DNA of 64,000 nt from JAWMQL01 sp033283165. GTDB lineage: Bacteria > Pseudomonadota > Gammaproteobacteria > Pseudomonadales > Halieaceae. Below, piece after piece: positions 34,382 through 42,575 of the stretch (its first letter is position 1; each line of letters starts with the position of its first letter). The notes under the pieces were generated by a model. That model worked only from the letters and a program-made list of their open reading frames with translations. It had not been told where the DNA came from and made no database searches. Location: assembly GCA_033283165.1 (NCBI GenBank), contig JAWMQL010000002.1, positions 868,001 to 932,000 on the forward strand, given 5' to 3'. The position numbers and the translations under genes were made by a program.

Positions 34382-35683
34382 TCACAAGGCGTCCCGCAGC
34401 TTGAACCAGCTCATCCCCAGGGCCAACCCCGGTCGTCGGAGCCATTTACCCCCGGGAAAGGGCCTGTGGGGAATGCGGGCGAACACGTCGAAGCGGTGCG
34501 GGGCGCCAGTGACCATCTCCGCCGTGATCCGGGCCACGATATGGCTGGGCGCGACCCCGTGACCCGAATAGGCCTGTATGAAGGACACCCCGTCAGACAG
34601 GTGGCCCAGCTGCGGCATGCGATTGAGGCCGATCCCGATATAGCCGCTCCAGCCATAGTCGATGCGCGTATCCGCCAGTTGCGGAAAGACGCGCTCCATC
34701 TTGCGCCGCAGCACCCCCTCCAGGTCGGCCGGTTCCAGGCCGGTGTAATTGGACAGTCCGCCGAACAGCATCCGGCGGTCAGCGGACAGGCGGAAGTAGT
34801 CCAGCGCGGTGCGCGGGTCGCACACCGCCACATCTCCCGGCAGCAGCGCTTGCGCCAACGCCTCCGACAGGGGCTCGGTGGCAATGATCGAGCTGCTGGA
34901 AGGCAGCACCCGACTCGCCAGTGTGCCGACCAGGCCGCCGAGGTAGGCATTGCCGCAGAGAATCACCCTACGTGCCGACACGCTGCCTCCCGCGGATATC
35001 ACCCGGGGCCTGCTGCCCGTGTCCAACTCGAGGACGCGCGACTGTTCGAACAGCCGTGCGCCGAGATGCGCCGCAGCGCTGGCCTCGCCAAGACACAGAT
35101 TCAGGGGATGAATATGGCCGTTAGCGTAGTTCAACAGGCCACCGAGGTAGCGCTCGGAGTTGACGTACTGCCGCAGCGCTTCCCGGTCCAGCAGGGTGTA
35201 GTCGAAACTATTGCCGATGGACTTTTCAAAGGCCTTCCACTCGGCAAACTGTTTCATATGCCTGGGCTTCAGGGCCACGTCGCAGTAACCCCACTTGAGA
35301 TCACAGTTTATCCGGTACTTTTCAATGCGCTCCCGAATGATCTCCCGGGCCTCCAGGCCCATCTGGTAGATCGCCTGGACGCCGTCGCTGCCGATATGCT
35401 TCCGGAACCGCTCCGGGTCGCGTCCGATTCCGCCGATGATCTGTCCGCCATTGCGCCCGCTGGCCCCCCAGCCGATCCGATTGGCTTCCAGCAACACCAC
35501 GTCGATATTGCGCTCGGCCAGCTCCAGCGCGGTATTGATGCCGGTGAAACCACCGCCGACCACCACGACATCCGCCTCGATATCATGTTCCAGGACCGGG
35601 TAGCCTGTTTGTCGATTGGCTGTGGCCGCGTAGTAGGAGCTGGTATGCTCGGTGGTTTCCAGCGGCGTTCTGAGTCCCAACAT
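34382..35683 (-). CDS. puuB: Gamma-glutamylputrescine oxidase
   Basis: A 433-residue FAD oxidase (Escherichia coli PuuB has 426) that oxidises gamma-glutamyl-putrescine to the aldehyde with release of ammonia. Family matches include TEHTSSYYAATAN at the N-terminus, VVVVGGGFTGINTALELAERN, RIGWGASGRNGGQIIGG, NYANGHIHPLNLCLGEA and the C-terminal PHRPFPGGKWLRRP. ATG 35683 is chosen by this alignment; the longer open frame to 35917 overlaps puuA and is rejected. It is divergent from puuA, so the pair probably shares a control region. Confidence 0.9.
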   Translation of the reverse strand: MLGLRTPLETTEHTSSYYAATANRQTGYPVLEHDIEADVVVVGGGFTGINTALELAERNIDVVLLEANRIGWGASGRNGGQIIGGIGRDPERFRKHIGSDGVQAIYQMGLEAREIIRERIEKYRINCDLKWGYCDVALKPRHMKQFAEWKAFEKSIGNSFDYTLLDREALRQYVNSERYLGGLLNYANGHIHPLNLCLGEASAAAHLGARLFEQSRVLELDTGSRPRVISAGGSVSARRVILCGNAYLGGLVGTLASRVLPSSSSIIATEPLSEALAQALLPGDVAVCDPRTALDYFRLSADRRMLFGGLSNYTGLEPADLEGVLRRKMERVFPQLADTRIDYGWSGYIGIGLNRMPQLGHLSDGVSFIQAYSGHGVAPSHIVARITAEMVTGAPHRFDVFARIPHRPFPGGKWLRRPGLALGMSWFKLRDAL

Positions 35684-35757
35684 AAGTGCTGTCCAGTCGA
35701 TCGGGTTTCGCCCTGCAGGTCCGGTGGACGGGCGACCAGGCAACATATTAACTACGC

Positions 35758-35774
35758 TTGGAACTCGTTCCCAA
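35758..35774. promoter_or_regulatory. Putative operator in the puuB-puuA divergent region
   Basis: A near-perfect palindrome, TTGGAAC-TC-GTTCCCAA, lies in the 117-base divergent region (35684-35800), 26 bases before the puuA start. It could bind a regulator controlling both genes. There is no direct evidence for which protein binds. Confidence 0.35.
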
Positions 35775-35800
35775 TTAATATGGACGGAATGACTGAGCCC

Positions 35801-37183
35801 ATGAAAATTGCCGAGCAGTCGGAACTGGACACCTTTCTCGAGGCGCGACCGGATGTCCGGATGCTCGAGCTGCTGATGCCGGACATCAACGGCATCCTTC
35901 GCTGCAAGCGGATTCACCGGCGGGAGTTTGAAGATCTCTACCAGGGCCGGGTGAAGGCGCCTCTGACCGTGCCGCTGCTCGGTATCACCGGGCAGTTCTA
36001 TAATGCTGAGCTTGACGCCAGCCTCGTTGCCGGCGACCCCGACCAGCTACTGGTTCCTGTCAGCCATTCACTGGCACCGATCCCCTGGCTCGACTCTCCG
36101 ACCGCGCAGGTACTTACCGGGTTTGCCGACTCCGACCTGCAACCCTCCTGGCCCGACCCACGCAACGTGCTGTCCCGCGTGGTGGCCCGCCTCGCCGGGG
36201 AGGGCATACACCCGGTCGTCGCGACCGAATTGGAGTTCTACCTGCTTGCGGACAGGGACGCACCGGTGCCGGCGCCGCTGCAGGGCAAGATTACCGGCAT
36301 CGGCCGCAAGCAGAGCGGCATCCAGTACTGCATGCCCGATGACCTGTACGACTGCGACGGGTTTCTGGACGACGTCAGGATAGCCTGCGAGTTGCAGGCC
36401 GTGCCCCTGACCACGATCCACTCGGAGTTCTCCGGGGGGCAGTGGGAAATCAATACCCATCACAGTGCGGACCCCGTTCTGGCCTGCGACCACGCCATGC
36501 TGTTGAAACGCATTATCAAGGGGGTCGCGCGCAAACACGACCTGGGCGCCACCTTCATGGCCAAACCCTTTGATGCCTCTGCCGGCAGCGGGCTGCATAT
36601 CCACGCGAGTTTCTACGACGAGGACGGCGGCAACCTGTTCGCGGGATCCGGCAGCGCGCCAGACAGTGTTTCGGATGAGCTGCGCCACGCCGTGGCCGGC
36701 CTCGTCAGCACCGCCGATGAAGCGATGGCGATCCTCGCGCCCAACGCCAATTCCTATCGCCGCTTCAAGGCCGGCGCCTTTGCGCCTTCCACACCGAACT
36801 GGGGCTTCGATCACCGGGAGGTGGCTCTCCGCATTCCCCTGTCCACCCCCGACAATCGCCGCATCGAACATCGGATTGCCGGGGCAGACGCCAATCCCTA
36901 CCTGGTTGCGGCGGCGGTGCTGGCGGGCATGCATCACGGCCTCCGCAACCGGCTGGTTGCGGGGAATCCGGTGCCTGCAGGCTCGGATCTTTCCCATGCA
37001 AAAGTCACCCTGCCACGGCGCTGGGACAGGGCGCTGGATTTGTTCAGGAACGGCTCTGTCCTGCCTGACTACCTGGGAGAAACTTTCTGCCGCGCGTTTG
37101 CCGCCGTGCGCCAGGGAGAGTGTGATGACTTCCACGGCCGCGTGACAAACCTGGATTACGAGTTCTACCTGCGGTCGATCTAG
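35801..37183 (+). CDS. puuA: Glutamine synthetase family protein, gamma-glutamylputrescine synthetase-like
   Basis: A 460-residue glutamine-synthetase-fold ligase that would join glutamate to putrescine (or a related amine) with ATP, the first step of the Puu pathway. Visible are VRMLELLMPDINGILRCKRI near the N-terminus, the metal-site region ATELEFYLL, SEFSGGQWEINTHHS, SGLHIHASFYDEDGGNLF, and NSYRRFKAGAFAPSTPNWG with HRIAGADANPYL. The divergent puuB gene supports PuuA over true glutamine synthetase. Start ATGs at 35780, 35789 and 35801 are possible; 35801 is preferred by the GGA/GAG-rich lead and family length. The frame open from 34271 is a shadow of puuB. Confidence 0.82.
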   Translation: MKIAEQSELDTFLEARPDVRMLELLMPDINGILRCKRIHRREFEDLYQGRVKAPLTVPLLGITGQFYNAELDASLVAGDPDQLLVPVSHSLAPIPWLDSPTAQVLTGFADSDLQPSWPDPRNVLSRVVARLAGEGIHPVVATELEFYLLADRDAPVPAPLQGKITGIGRKQSGIQYCMPDDLYDCDGFLDDVRIACELQAVPLTTIHSEFSGGQWEINTHHSADPVLACDHAMLLKRIIKGVARKHDLGATFMAKPFDASAGSGLHIHASFYDEDGGNLFAGSGSAPDSVSDELRHAVAGLVSTADEAMAILAPNANSYRRFKAGAFAPSTPNWGFDHREVALRIPLSTPDNRRIEHRIAGADANPYLVAAAVLAGMHHGLRNRLVAGNPVPAGSDLSHAKVTLPRRWDRALDLFRNGSVLPDYLGETFCRAFAAVRQGECDDFHGRVTNLDYEFYLRSI

Positions 37184-37190
37184 CGCCTCG

Positions 37191-37967
37191 TCATCCCCGC
37201 TCAAATTCGTCATTCCCGCCAAGGCGGTATCGGGCCGGCGTCTGGCCCGTGAGTTTTTTGAACGCGGCATAAAAGGTCGAGGTCGAATTGAAACCCACCG
37301 CAAGCGCGACGTCGAGAATGGAAGCGGCATCGTCAGATGCAGTCGACAGTAAGCGGGTGGCTTCACGCACCCGGTAGCCGTTCACGAAGTCGAAGAAACT
37401 GACCCCGTAACCCTCGTTGATCGCCTGTGAGAGATGGTTTACCGAGCAACCGAGCCGGTCGGCCAACTGGGGCAGGGACAGGTGCGAGTCCAGGTAGAGC
37501 TGCTCGTTGTCCATGGCATCACCGAGGCGCATCTTGACTGCGTGCAATCCGGCGGCGTCGAGCCCCGATTTGGCATAGCGCTGTTTGCCGGGGGCGCTGC
37601 TTGCCAGGCGGCCGGCCAGCAGGGGATCGCGGTAGTAATCATCGATCCTGACCGCACTGTCTCCGGCCATGGTGATGAATTCCGCGCCCATCCAGGCCTG
37701 CGACCTGCCGCCGGGTTCGGCCGGGTCAACCCGGTACTGGAATGCGATCGTGTTGTCGCCGGTCAGTATGTCTCCCACCAGGGTGTAATAGCCGTTTTCC
37801 CGGTGGAAATAGTCCCACAGGTGACTGACAAATTCCTCCCGCGACAGCTGCTGTTGCGCGGGAATATCGCAGTAGGTACCGCCACTGGCCAGGTGATCTG
37901 CGACCTGCCGCGGGTCATGGCGATTCCAGGCGTCGATGTAACTCTTTACGAAATCGGTGGTCAGCAT
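37191..37967 (-). CDS. SnoaL/NTF2-like domain fused to AraC-family regulator
   Basis: A 258-residue protein. Residues 1 to about 120 (LTTDFVKSYIDAWNRHDPRQV ... GAEFITMAGDSAVRIDDYYRDP) resemble a SnoaL-like NTF2 fold that may sense a small ligand. Residues about 160-258 form the AraC double HTH (LPQLADRLGCSVNHLSQAINE; SILDVALAVGFNSTSTFYAAFKKLTGQTPARYR). ATG 37967 begins the SnoaL-like part; the open frame runs to 38015. It is convergent with puuA with a seven-base gap and follows the T-protein-like gene, so it is a plausible regulator of either operon. A palindrome sits immediately upstream. Confidence 0.78.
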   Translation of the reverse strand: MLTTDFVKSYIDAWNRHDPRQVADHLASGGTYCDIPAQQQLSREEFVSHLWDYFHRENGYYTLVGDILTGDNTIAFQYRVDPAEPGGRSQAWMGAEFITMAGDSAVRIDDYYRDPLLAGRLASSAPGKQRYAKSGLDAAGLHAVKMRLGDAMDNEQLYLDSHLSLPQLADRLGCSVNHLSQAINEGYGVSFFDFVNGYRVREATRLLSTASDDAASILDVALAVGFNSTSTFYAAFKKLTGQTPARYRLGGNDEFERG

Positions 37968-37970
37968 TGC

Positions 37971-37980
37971 GTGTATACAC
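37971..37980. promoter_or_regulatory. Perfect palindrome GTGTATACAC before the AraC-like gene
   Basis: A 10-base perfect palindrome lies three bases upstream of the ATG at 37967, overlapping the expected ribosome-binding region. It could be an autoregulatory operator; the assignment is positional. Confidence 0.4.
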
Positions 37981-38065
37981 ACCCGTCCATCTGACGTCAG
38001 GGCTTTACATATCACATCTGCCGAATGATGTCATGGCGAGGGGGCTGTGCTGACGGACTGCGACG

Positions 38066-39277
38066 TCAGAACCGGGGTGGCGGCGTGGCGCGTGCTCTTG
38101 CCGGTGCCCAGAACGGTTGGTCCCTGACTGTACAGCGCGCCATCTTGCGGTAATAACGCAGCTCTTTGCGGTAGTAGATCTCGGCCCAGACCTCCCCGGC
38201 CAGGGCCGGCGTCTCGAGCATCGCCAGGCCGATGTTTGTTTTGGCAGCGGGCGACCACATCGCCGAGGTGATATAGCCGATCTCTCTCTTGCAGGCCTCG
38301 CTGTCGTACATGATGGCGCCTTCGGCCACCTTGTTGCCGGCGATATCCAGCTTGACCAGGGTGTATTTCGAGCCGCGCTCACGCTCTTCCAGCAGCGCCC
38401 GTCGACCGTTGAAGTGCGGCTTTTTGAAGTCCACCAGCCAACCCAGGCTCAACTCGAAGGGCGACTGGTCGTGGTGATAGTGGATCGTTTTCAGGGCCTC
38501 TGACAACTCCATGTCAGGCATGATGAAACCCGCTTCCATGCGCGCCATGTTGGTCGCGGACTCGCCGTAGGGGTGAATACCGTGATTTTCACCGGCGGCA
38601 TACAGGGCATCCCAGAGAGCCAGCGCCCGGGCGGGTTCGATCCAGAGCTCGTAGCCGAGATCGCCGGTAAAACCGGTGCGGGAGACCATCAGGCTCGCAC
38701 CCTCGAACGGGAAGTGCATCACCCCGAAGGGTTTCAGGCTTTCGATCCCGGCGAGGCCCATGTCGATGAGGGTTGCGCAGGATGTCGGGCCCTGTAACGA
38801 CAGGGCGGCAATGTCGTCACTCACGTCGACTATCGTCAGGTCGTCAAACCCCAGCGCGCTCTTGCGCAACCAGGCCAGGCAGGGACTGCCACAGGTGAGC
38901 ATGTAGCGATCCTCACCCAGCCTGAAGATGGTGCCATCGTCCACGACCCGGCCGTCGTCGGTGCACCAGCACACGTAGGTCACCCGATCGATATTCAGTT
39001 TCCGCACATCCCGCGTGACCATCCGGTTGAGCATGTCCAGGGCGTCGGGGCCGCTCACGTGGTATTTCTGCATCGGGCAGATATCGTAGGTGCCACAGGT
39101 GTTGCGGATACAGAAATACTCGTATTCCGCCTCGTAGTAATAGTCGGCAAATTTGTAGCCGTTCCAGGCCGACCAGGCATCGCGCAGGTTCAGCGGTGCC
39201 TGGCGCGGGTGAAAATGTGTCAGTTTCAGCCGCTCCCCGGCGAAAGGGTCGTTCGCCGGCGTCGCTTCACTCGTCAT
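38066..39277 (-). CDS. Glycine cleavage T-protein-like aminomethyltransferase
   Basis: A 403-residue GcvT/DMGDH-family protein. Such proteins move one-carbon units from N-methyl or aminomethyl groups to tetrahydrofolate. Visible are ICPMQKYHVSGPDALDMLNRMVTRDV, the substrate/folate region SRTGFTGDLGYELWIEP, NMARMEAGFIMPD and a C-terminal barrel GYITSAMWSP. It is not part of a gcvTHP cluster, so a catabolic demethylase role is more likely than glycine cleavage. Its ATG overlaps the end of the upstream oxidoreductase by 11 bases, with a GAGGA ribosome binding site, indicating coupling. Confidence 0.82.
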   Translation of the reverse strand: MTSEATPANDPFAGERLKLTHFHPRQAPLNLRDAWSAWNGYKFADYYYEAEYEYFCIRNTCGTYDICPMQKYHVSGPDALDMLNRMVTRDVRKLNIDRVTYVCWCTDDGRVVDDGTIFRLGEDRYMLTCGSPCLAWLRKSALGFDDLTIVDVSDDIAALSLQGPTSCATLIDMGLAGIESLKPFGVMHFPFEGASLMVSRTGFTGDLGYELWIEPARALALWDALYAAGENHGIHPYGESATNMARMEAGFIMPDMELSEALKTIHYHHDQSPFELSLGWLVDFKKPHFNGRRALLEERERGSKYTLVKLDIAGNKVAEGAIMYDSEACKREIGYITSAMWSPAAKTNIGLAMLETPALAGEVWAEIYYRKELRYYRKMARCTVRDQPFWAPARARATPPPRF

Positions 39278-40886
39278 AGCAGTCGTCCTCAGGCACCGTA
39301 TTGGGCCGCTTCAGGTCCATCAGGATTTCCCGCGCGGCGTTGGCGCCGCAGGCCGAGGAGACACCGCCCCCCGGGTGAGTCGATGAGCCGCACATATAAA
39401 GCCTGTTCACCGGCATGCGGTACTGGCCATAGCCGGGAAACGGGCGATTGAACAGCAGCTGGTCGATGGTGAGTTCACCCTGGAAAATGTTGCCCTCGGT
39501 GAGCCCGATCTCGTTTTCGATCTCGTGCGGTGTGCGCACCTCCATGTGCACGATGAGATCCTTGAAGCCGGGGCTGTAGCGCTCGAGTTTATCGATGACC
39601 GTCTGGCCGAACCGGTCGCGCTTCTCGGGCGTCCAGGGGCCGTCCGCCAGTTGCGGCGGGCAGTACTGGATGAAGTTCGACATCCAGTGCTTGCCGGGGG
39701 GCGCCACGGTGGGCTCCCAGGCGGAGGGAATCACGGACTCGATGAAGGGGTCGTCCGACCAGGTGCCACGCTTCCAGCTGTCGTAGGCGCGCTCCATGGT
39801 TTCCAGTGAGCCGACGAAGGTCTGGCCGCCGCGGTTGATGTAGCGATTGTCGGGCAGGTTGTTGAACTTCGGCAGGCCCGACAGCGCAATATTGACCTTC
39901 CCCGAGGAGCCGCGAATCTTGAAATTCTGCGCCCGCTCGTAGATGCCCGGCGGCAGGTCGTTCCTGTCCATCACCTGGGTAAACGTGCGCCTTGCGTCCA
40001 GGTTGGAGACCACGATGCGGGCATACAGCTCGTCGCCGTTTTCCAGCGCCACCCCCACCGCCTGGCCGTTCTTCACCAGGATCTGCCGCACCCCGGCGCC
40101 GGTGCGAATCTCACCGCCCTGTGTCTGCAGTGCGCCGGCCAGGGCGTTGGAGATGGCCCCCATGCCGCCGCGCGCCAGGCCCCAGGCCCCGACCGTGCCG
40201 TCCACGTCGCCCATCACGTGATGCAACAGGATGTACGCCGACCCGGGGGAGTAGACACCCAGCGCGGTACCGATAATGCCCGGACTGGCCATGGCCGCCT
40301 TGACCAGGTCGTTCTCAAAGTAGTCCTCGAGGAAATCGGCTGCACTCATGGTGAAGAAGCGCACGTACTCGTACAGTTCCCGCTCCCCCAGGGCCCAGAA
40401 CTCTTTCGCCAGGAACAACAGCTCGCGAATATCACGTGCTTTGAACGAGCTCGGATCGGGCGGCGTGCGCAGCAGCGTCTTTCGGATCAACTGGGCATAG
40501 CGGCCCAGGTCCGCCTGGAAGCGGCTCATGGACGCCGCGTCGTGGGGCGAGTGGCGCTTCAGTTCGAGATAGTTCGCCTGGTGATCGGGGTAGTCGATCA
40601 GGGTCTGGCCATCGTCACCGAAAGCCACGGTGCCGAGGTAGGGCACCAGCAACAGGCCGTGGCGGGCGAGGTCGAGATCCCGGTGTATTGCCTGACGCAT
40701 CATGCTGCATACGTAGGAGCAGTTGGAGTAGAACCAGCCCTCGTGTAATTCCCGGGTGACCGCTGCGCCACCGATGTAATCGTTCTTTTCCAGCACCACC
40801 ACGTCCAGGCCGGCCTTGGCCAGGTAGGCGGCATTGGTCAGGCCGTTGTGGCCGGCGCCGATGACAATGGCGTCGTACCGCTTCAT
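39267..40886 (-). CDS. PYROXD2-like FAD-dependent oxidoreductase (copy c)
   Basis: A 539-residue PYROXD2-family flavoprotein with AIVIGAGHNGLTNAAYLAKAG, GGAAVTRELHEGWFYSNCSY, the central GTVGAWGLARGGMGAISNAL and the C-terminal LYMCGSSTHPGGGVSSACGANAAR. Its start overlaps the stop of copy d as ATGA, and its end overlaps the aminomethyltransferase gene. The tight overlap suggests that these products act together, possibly in a stepwise oxidation with one-carbon transfer; this is an inference from gene order. Confidence 0.83.
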   Translation of the reverse strand: MKRYDAIVIGAGHNGLTNAAYLAKAGLDVVVLEKNDYIGGAAVTRELHEGWFYSNCSYVCSMMRQAIHRDLDLARHGLLLVPYLGTVAFGDDGQTLIDYPDHQANYLELKRHSPHDAASMSRFQADLGRYAQLIRKTLLRTPPDPSSFKARDIRELLFLAKEFWALGERELYEYVRFFTMSAADFLEDYFENDLVKAAMASPGIIGTALGVYSPGSAYILLHHVMGDVDGTVGAWGLARGGMGAISNALAGALQTQGGEIRTGAGVRQILVKNGQAVGVALENGDELYARIVVSNLDARRTFTQVMDRNDLPPGIYERAQNFKIRGSSGKVNIALSGLPKFNNLPDNRYINRGGQTFVGSLETMERAYDSWKRGTWSDDPFIESVIPSAWEPTVAPPGKHWMSNFIQYCPPQLADGPWTPEKRDRFGQTVIDKLERYSPGFKDLIVHMEVRTPHEIENEIGLTEGNIFQGELTIDQLLFNRPFPGYGQYRMPVNRLYMCGSSTHPGGGVSSACGANAAREILMDLKRPNTVPEDDCYDE

Positions 40887-42427
40887 CGCAGGATCTCCCG
40901 GGCCGCGTTGTAGCCGGGGCCGCCCATCAGGCCGCCACCCGGGTGGCAGCCCGCGCCACAGAGAAAAAGGCCGGGAATCGGCGTGCGGTACTGCGCCGCC
41001 TCGTAGGTGGGGCGCATCATCAACAGCTGGTCGACCGCGAACTCGGTGTGGTGCCAGTGCCCGCCGGTGACCCGGTGCAGACCCTCCAGGTCCTCGGGGG
41101 TCAACAGCTCGGCGTGCAGCACCAGGTCGCGCAGTGTGGGCGCGTACTGCGCCAGCGTATCGAGCACCCGCCCGGTCAGGCTGGCGCGGGCGGCATCGGT
41201 CCAGCCGCCTTTCAGCCGCGCCGGTACATACATGACCTGCGCCGACAGCACGTGCTGTCCGCCGGGCGCCAGCGACGGATCATGCAGGGACGGGATCACC
41301 ACCTCCATCACCGGATGCTCCGAGAACTGGCCGTACTTGGCATCGTCGAAGGCGAACTCCAGGGCGTCCGGCTCAGGGGCGATGATCATGCGCCCATCGG
41401 GTCGGTCGAGTCCGGTGAAGGCGGGCAGATCGCTGAGCGCGAGATGCAGCTTCGCCACATAGCCCTCGCAGCGCAAGCGCCGGATGCGGTTGCTGAACTC
41501 GATTTCCAGGTGGCGCGCGCCCACCAGCTTGAGAAAGGTCCGCTGCGGGTCGGCGGATGAAATCACCCGGTCCGCCGCGATGTGCTCACCATCGACCAGT
41601 TCTACCCCGGTCACGCGCTGGCCGCTCTCATCGCCTGCAACGCTGACCCGGGCAACCGGCGCGCTATAACGCAGTTCGGCGCCGGCACCGGTGGCCGCTG
41701 ACTGCAGGGCCCGGATCAATCCCTCGATACCCGCAGATGGAATCGCATGAAAGCCACCGTGCTCTCCCGACATCCGGTACAACAGGGCGAATACGGCGCT
41801 GTTCGGTGACCGGGGGGCGAGCTTCGACCCCACCAGCCCATCCCAGCTGAGCGCAGCCTGCAGCAGTTTACTGTCGAAATATTCGTCCATCAGGTCGCGG
41901 GTGGGCAGGGTCGCCACCCGCAGGAATTCCAGCATGTCGTCTTTTCCGAGCATCCGCAGCCTCAGGCCGAGCTGGCCAAAGGTGAGCAGTTCGCTAACGC
42001 TGTTGTTGCCGACGCGCGGCATGGTCTTCAACCAGAACGGCTCCAGCGCACGGGCGTATTTCTCCAGCGTCTTGCGGTAATCCGCGTAGCGGCGGCCGTC
42101 GGTCTCGCCGGCACCGGTCACACCCTGGCGGTCGATCACCAGATGACTGCCCGCCGGGTCCAGTGCAACCGTCGGCAGCGGCGCCCGGGCCGGTTCGTAG
42201 CAGTGCGCCGCCAGTTTCAGGTCGGCGGCGATGGTGGGGGAAAAGTGGCTGATCGTATGCGCCACCGAGGCCCGAAAACCGGGGTGGAACTCACGGGTGG
42301 CGGCCAGGCCGCCCGCTGTCTCCGAGGCCTCGAGTACCAGCACGCGCTGTCCGCCCCGCGCGAGGCAGGCGGCGCAGATCAGGCCGTTGTGGCCGGCACC
42401 GATGACGATGCTGTCGTAGTTGCTCAC
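40883..42427 (-). CDS. PYROXD2-like FAD-dependent oxidoreductase (copy d)
   Basis: A 514-residue PYROXD2-family flavoprotein, the most divergent copy of the four. It shows SIVIGAGHNGLICAACLARGG, GGLAATREFHPGFRASVAH, a shorter central block (HGGFHAIPSAGIEGLIRAL, lacking the GAWG-RGGMG motif of the others) and the C-terminal LFLCGAGCHPGGGLMGGPGYNAAR. The start is a GTG with no clear ribosome binding site, so the exact start is uncertain. It overlaps copy c downstream by four bases and follows the molybdopterin oxidoreductase gene across a tandem repeat. Confidence 0.82.
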   Translation of the reverse strand: MSNYDSIVIGAGHNGLICAACLARGGQRVLVLEASETAGGLAATREFHPGFRASVAHTISHFSPTIAADLKLAAHCYEPARAPLPTVALDPAGSHLVIDRQGVTGAGETDGRRYADYRKTLEKYARALEPFWLKTMPRVGNNSVSELLTFGQLGLRLRMLGKDDMLEFLRVATLPTRDLMDEYFDSKLLQAALSWDGLVGSKLAPRSPNSAVFALLYRMSGEHGGFHAIPSAGIEGLIRALQSAATGAGAELRYSAPVARVSVAGDESGQRVTGVELVDGEHIAADRVISSADPQRTFLKLVGARHLEIEFSNRIRRLRCEGYVAKLHLALSDLPAFTGLDRPDGRMIIAPEPDALEFAFDDAKYGQFSEHPVMEVVIPSLHDPSLAPGGQHVLSAQVMYVPARLKGGWTDAARASLTGRVLDTLAQYAPTLRDLVLHAELLTPEDLEGLHRVTGGHWHHTEFAVDQLLMMRPTYEAAQYRTPIPGLFLCGAGCHPGGGLMGGPGYNAAREILR

Positions 42428-42510
42428 TGCTGGAGGGTCCGCCGGAAACCAACAAGCGGCGAGGGTAACCCCGCGTCGGAGTGGGAACTACCGCGCCTAT
42501 ACGCCGGGAT

Positions 42511-42566
42511 AAGGCGCGGCCGGCAAGGCGCGGCCGGCAAGGCGCGGCCGGCTGGGCGCGGCCGGC
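42511..42566. repeat. Four tandem copies of a 14-bp GC-rich unit
   Basis: AAGGCGCGGCCGGC occurs three times in perfect register (42511-42524, 42525-42538, 42539-42552), followed by a fourth copy with one or two changes at 42553-42566. It occupies the 148-base gap between the molybdopterin oxidoreductase stop and copy d. The unit contains the palindrome GCCGGC. Slipped-strand expansion is the likely origin; it may also form hairpins that affect expression. Confidence 0.85.
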
Positions 42567-42575
42567 GAGACGCGC

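Noticed and set aside
34271..35779. Upstream extension of the puuA frame
   Set aside because: This part is antisense to puuB and unlike glutamine synthetases; the real start lies at 35780-35801.
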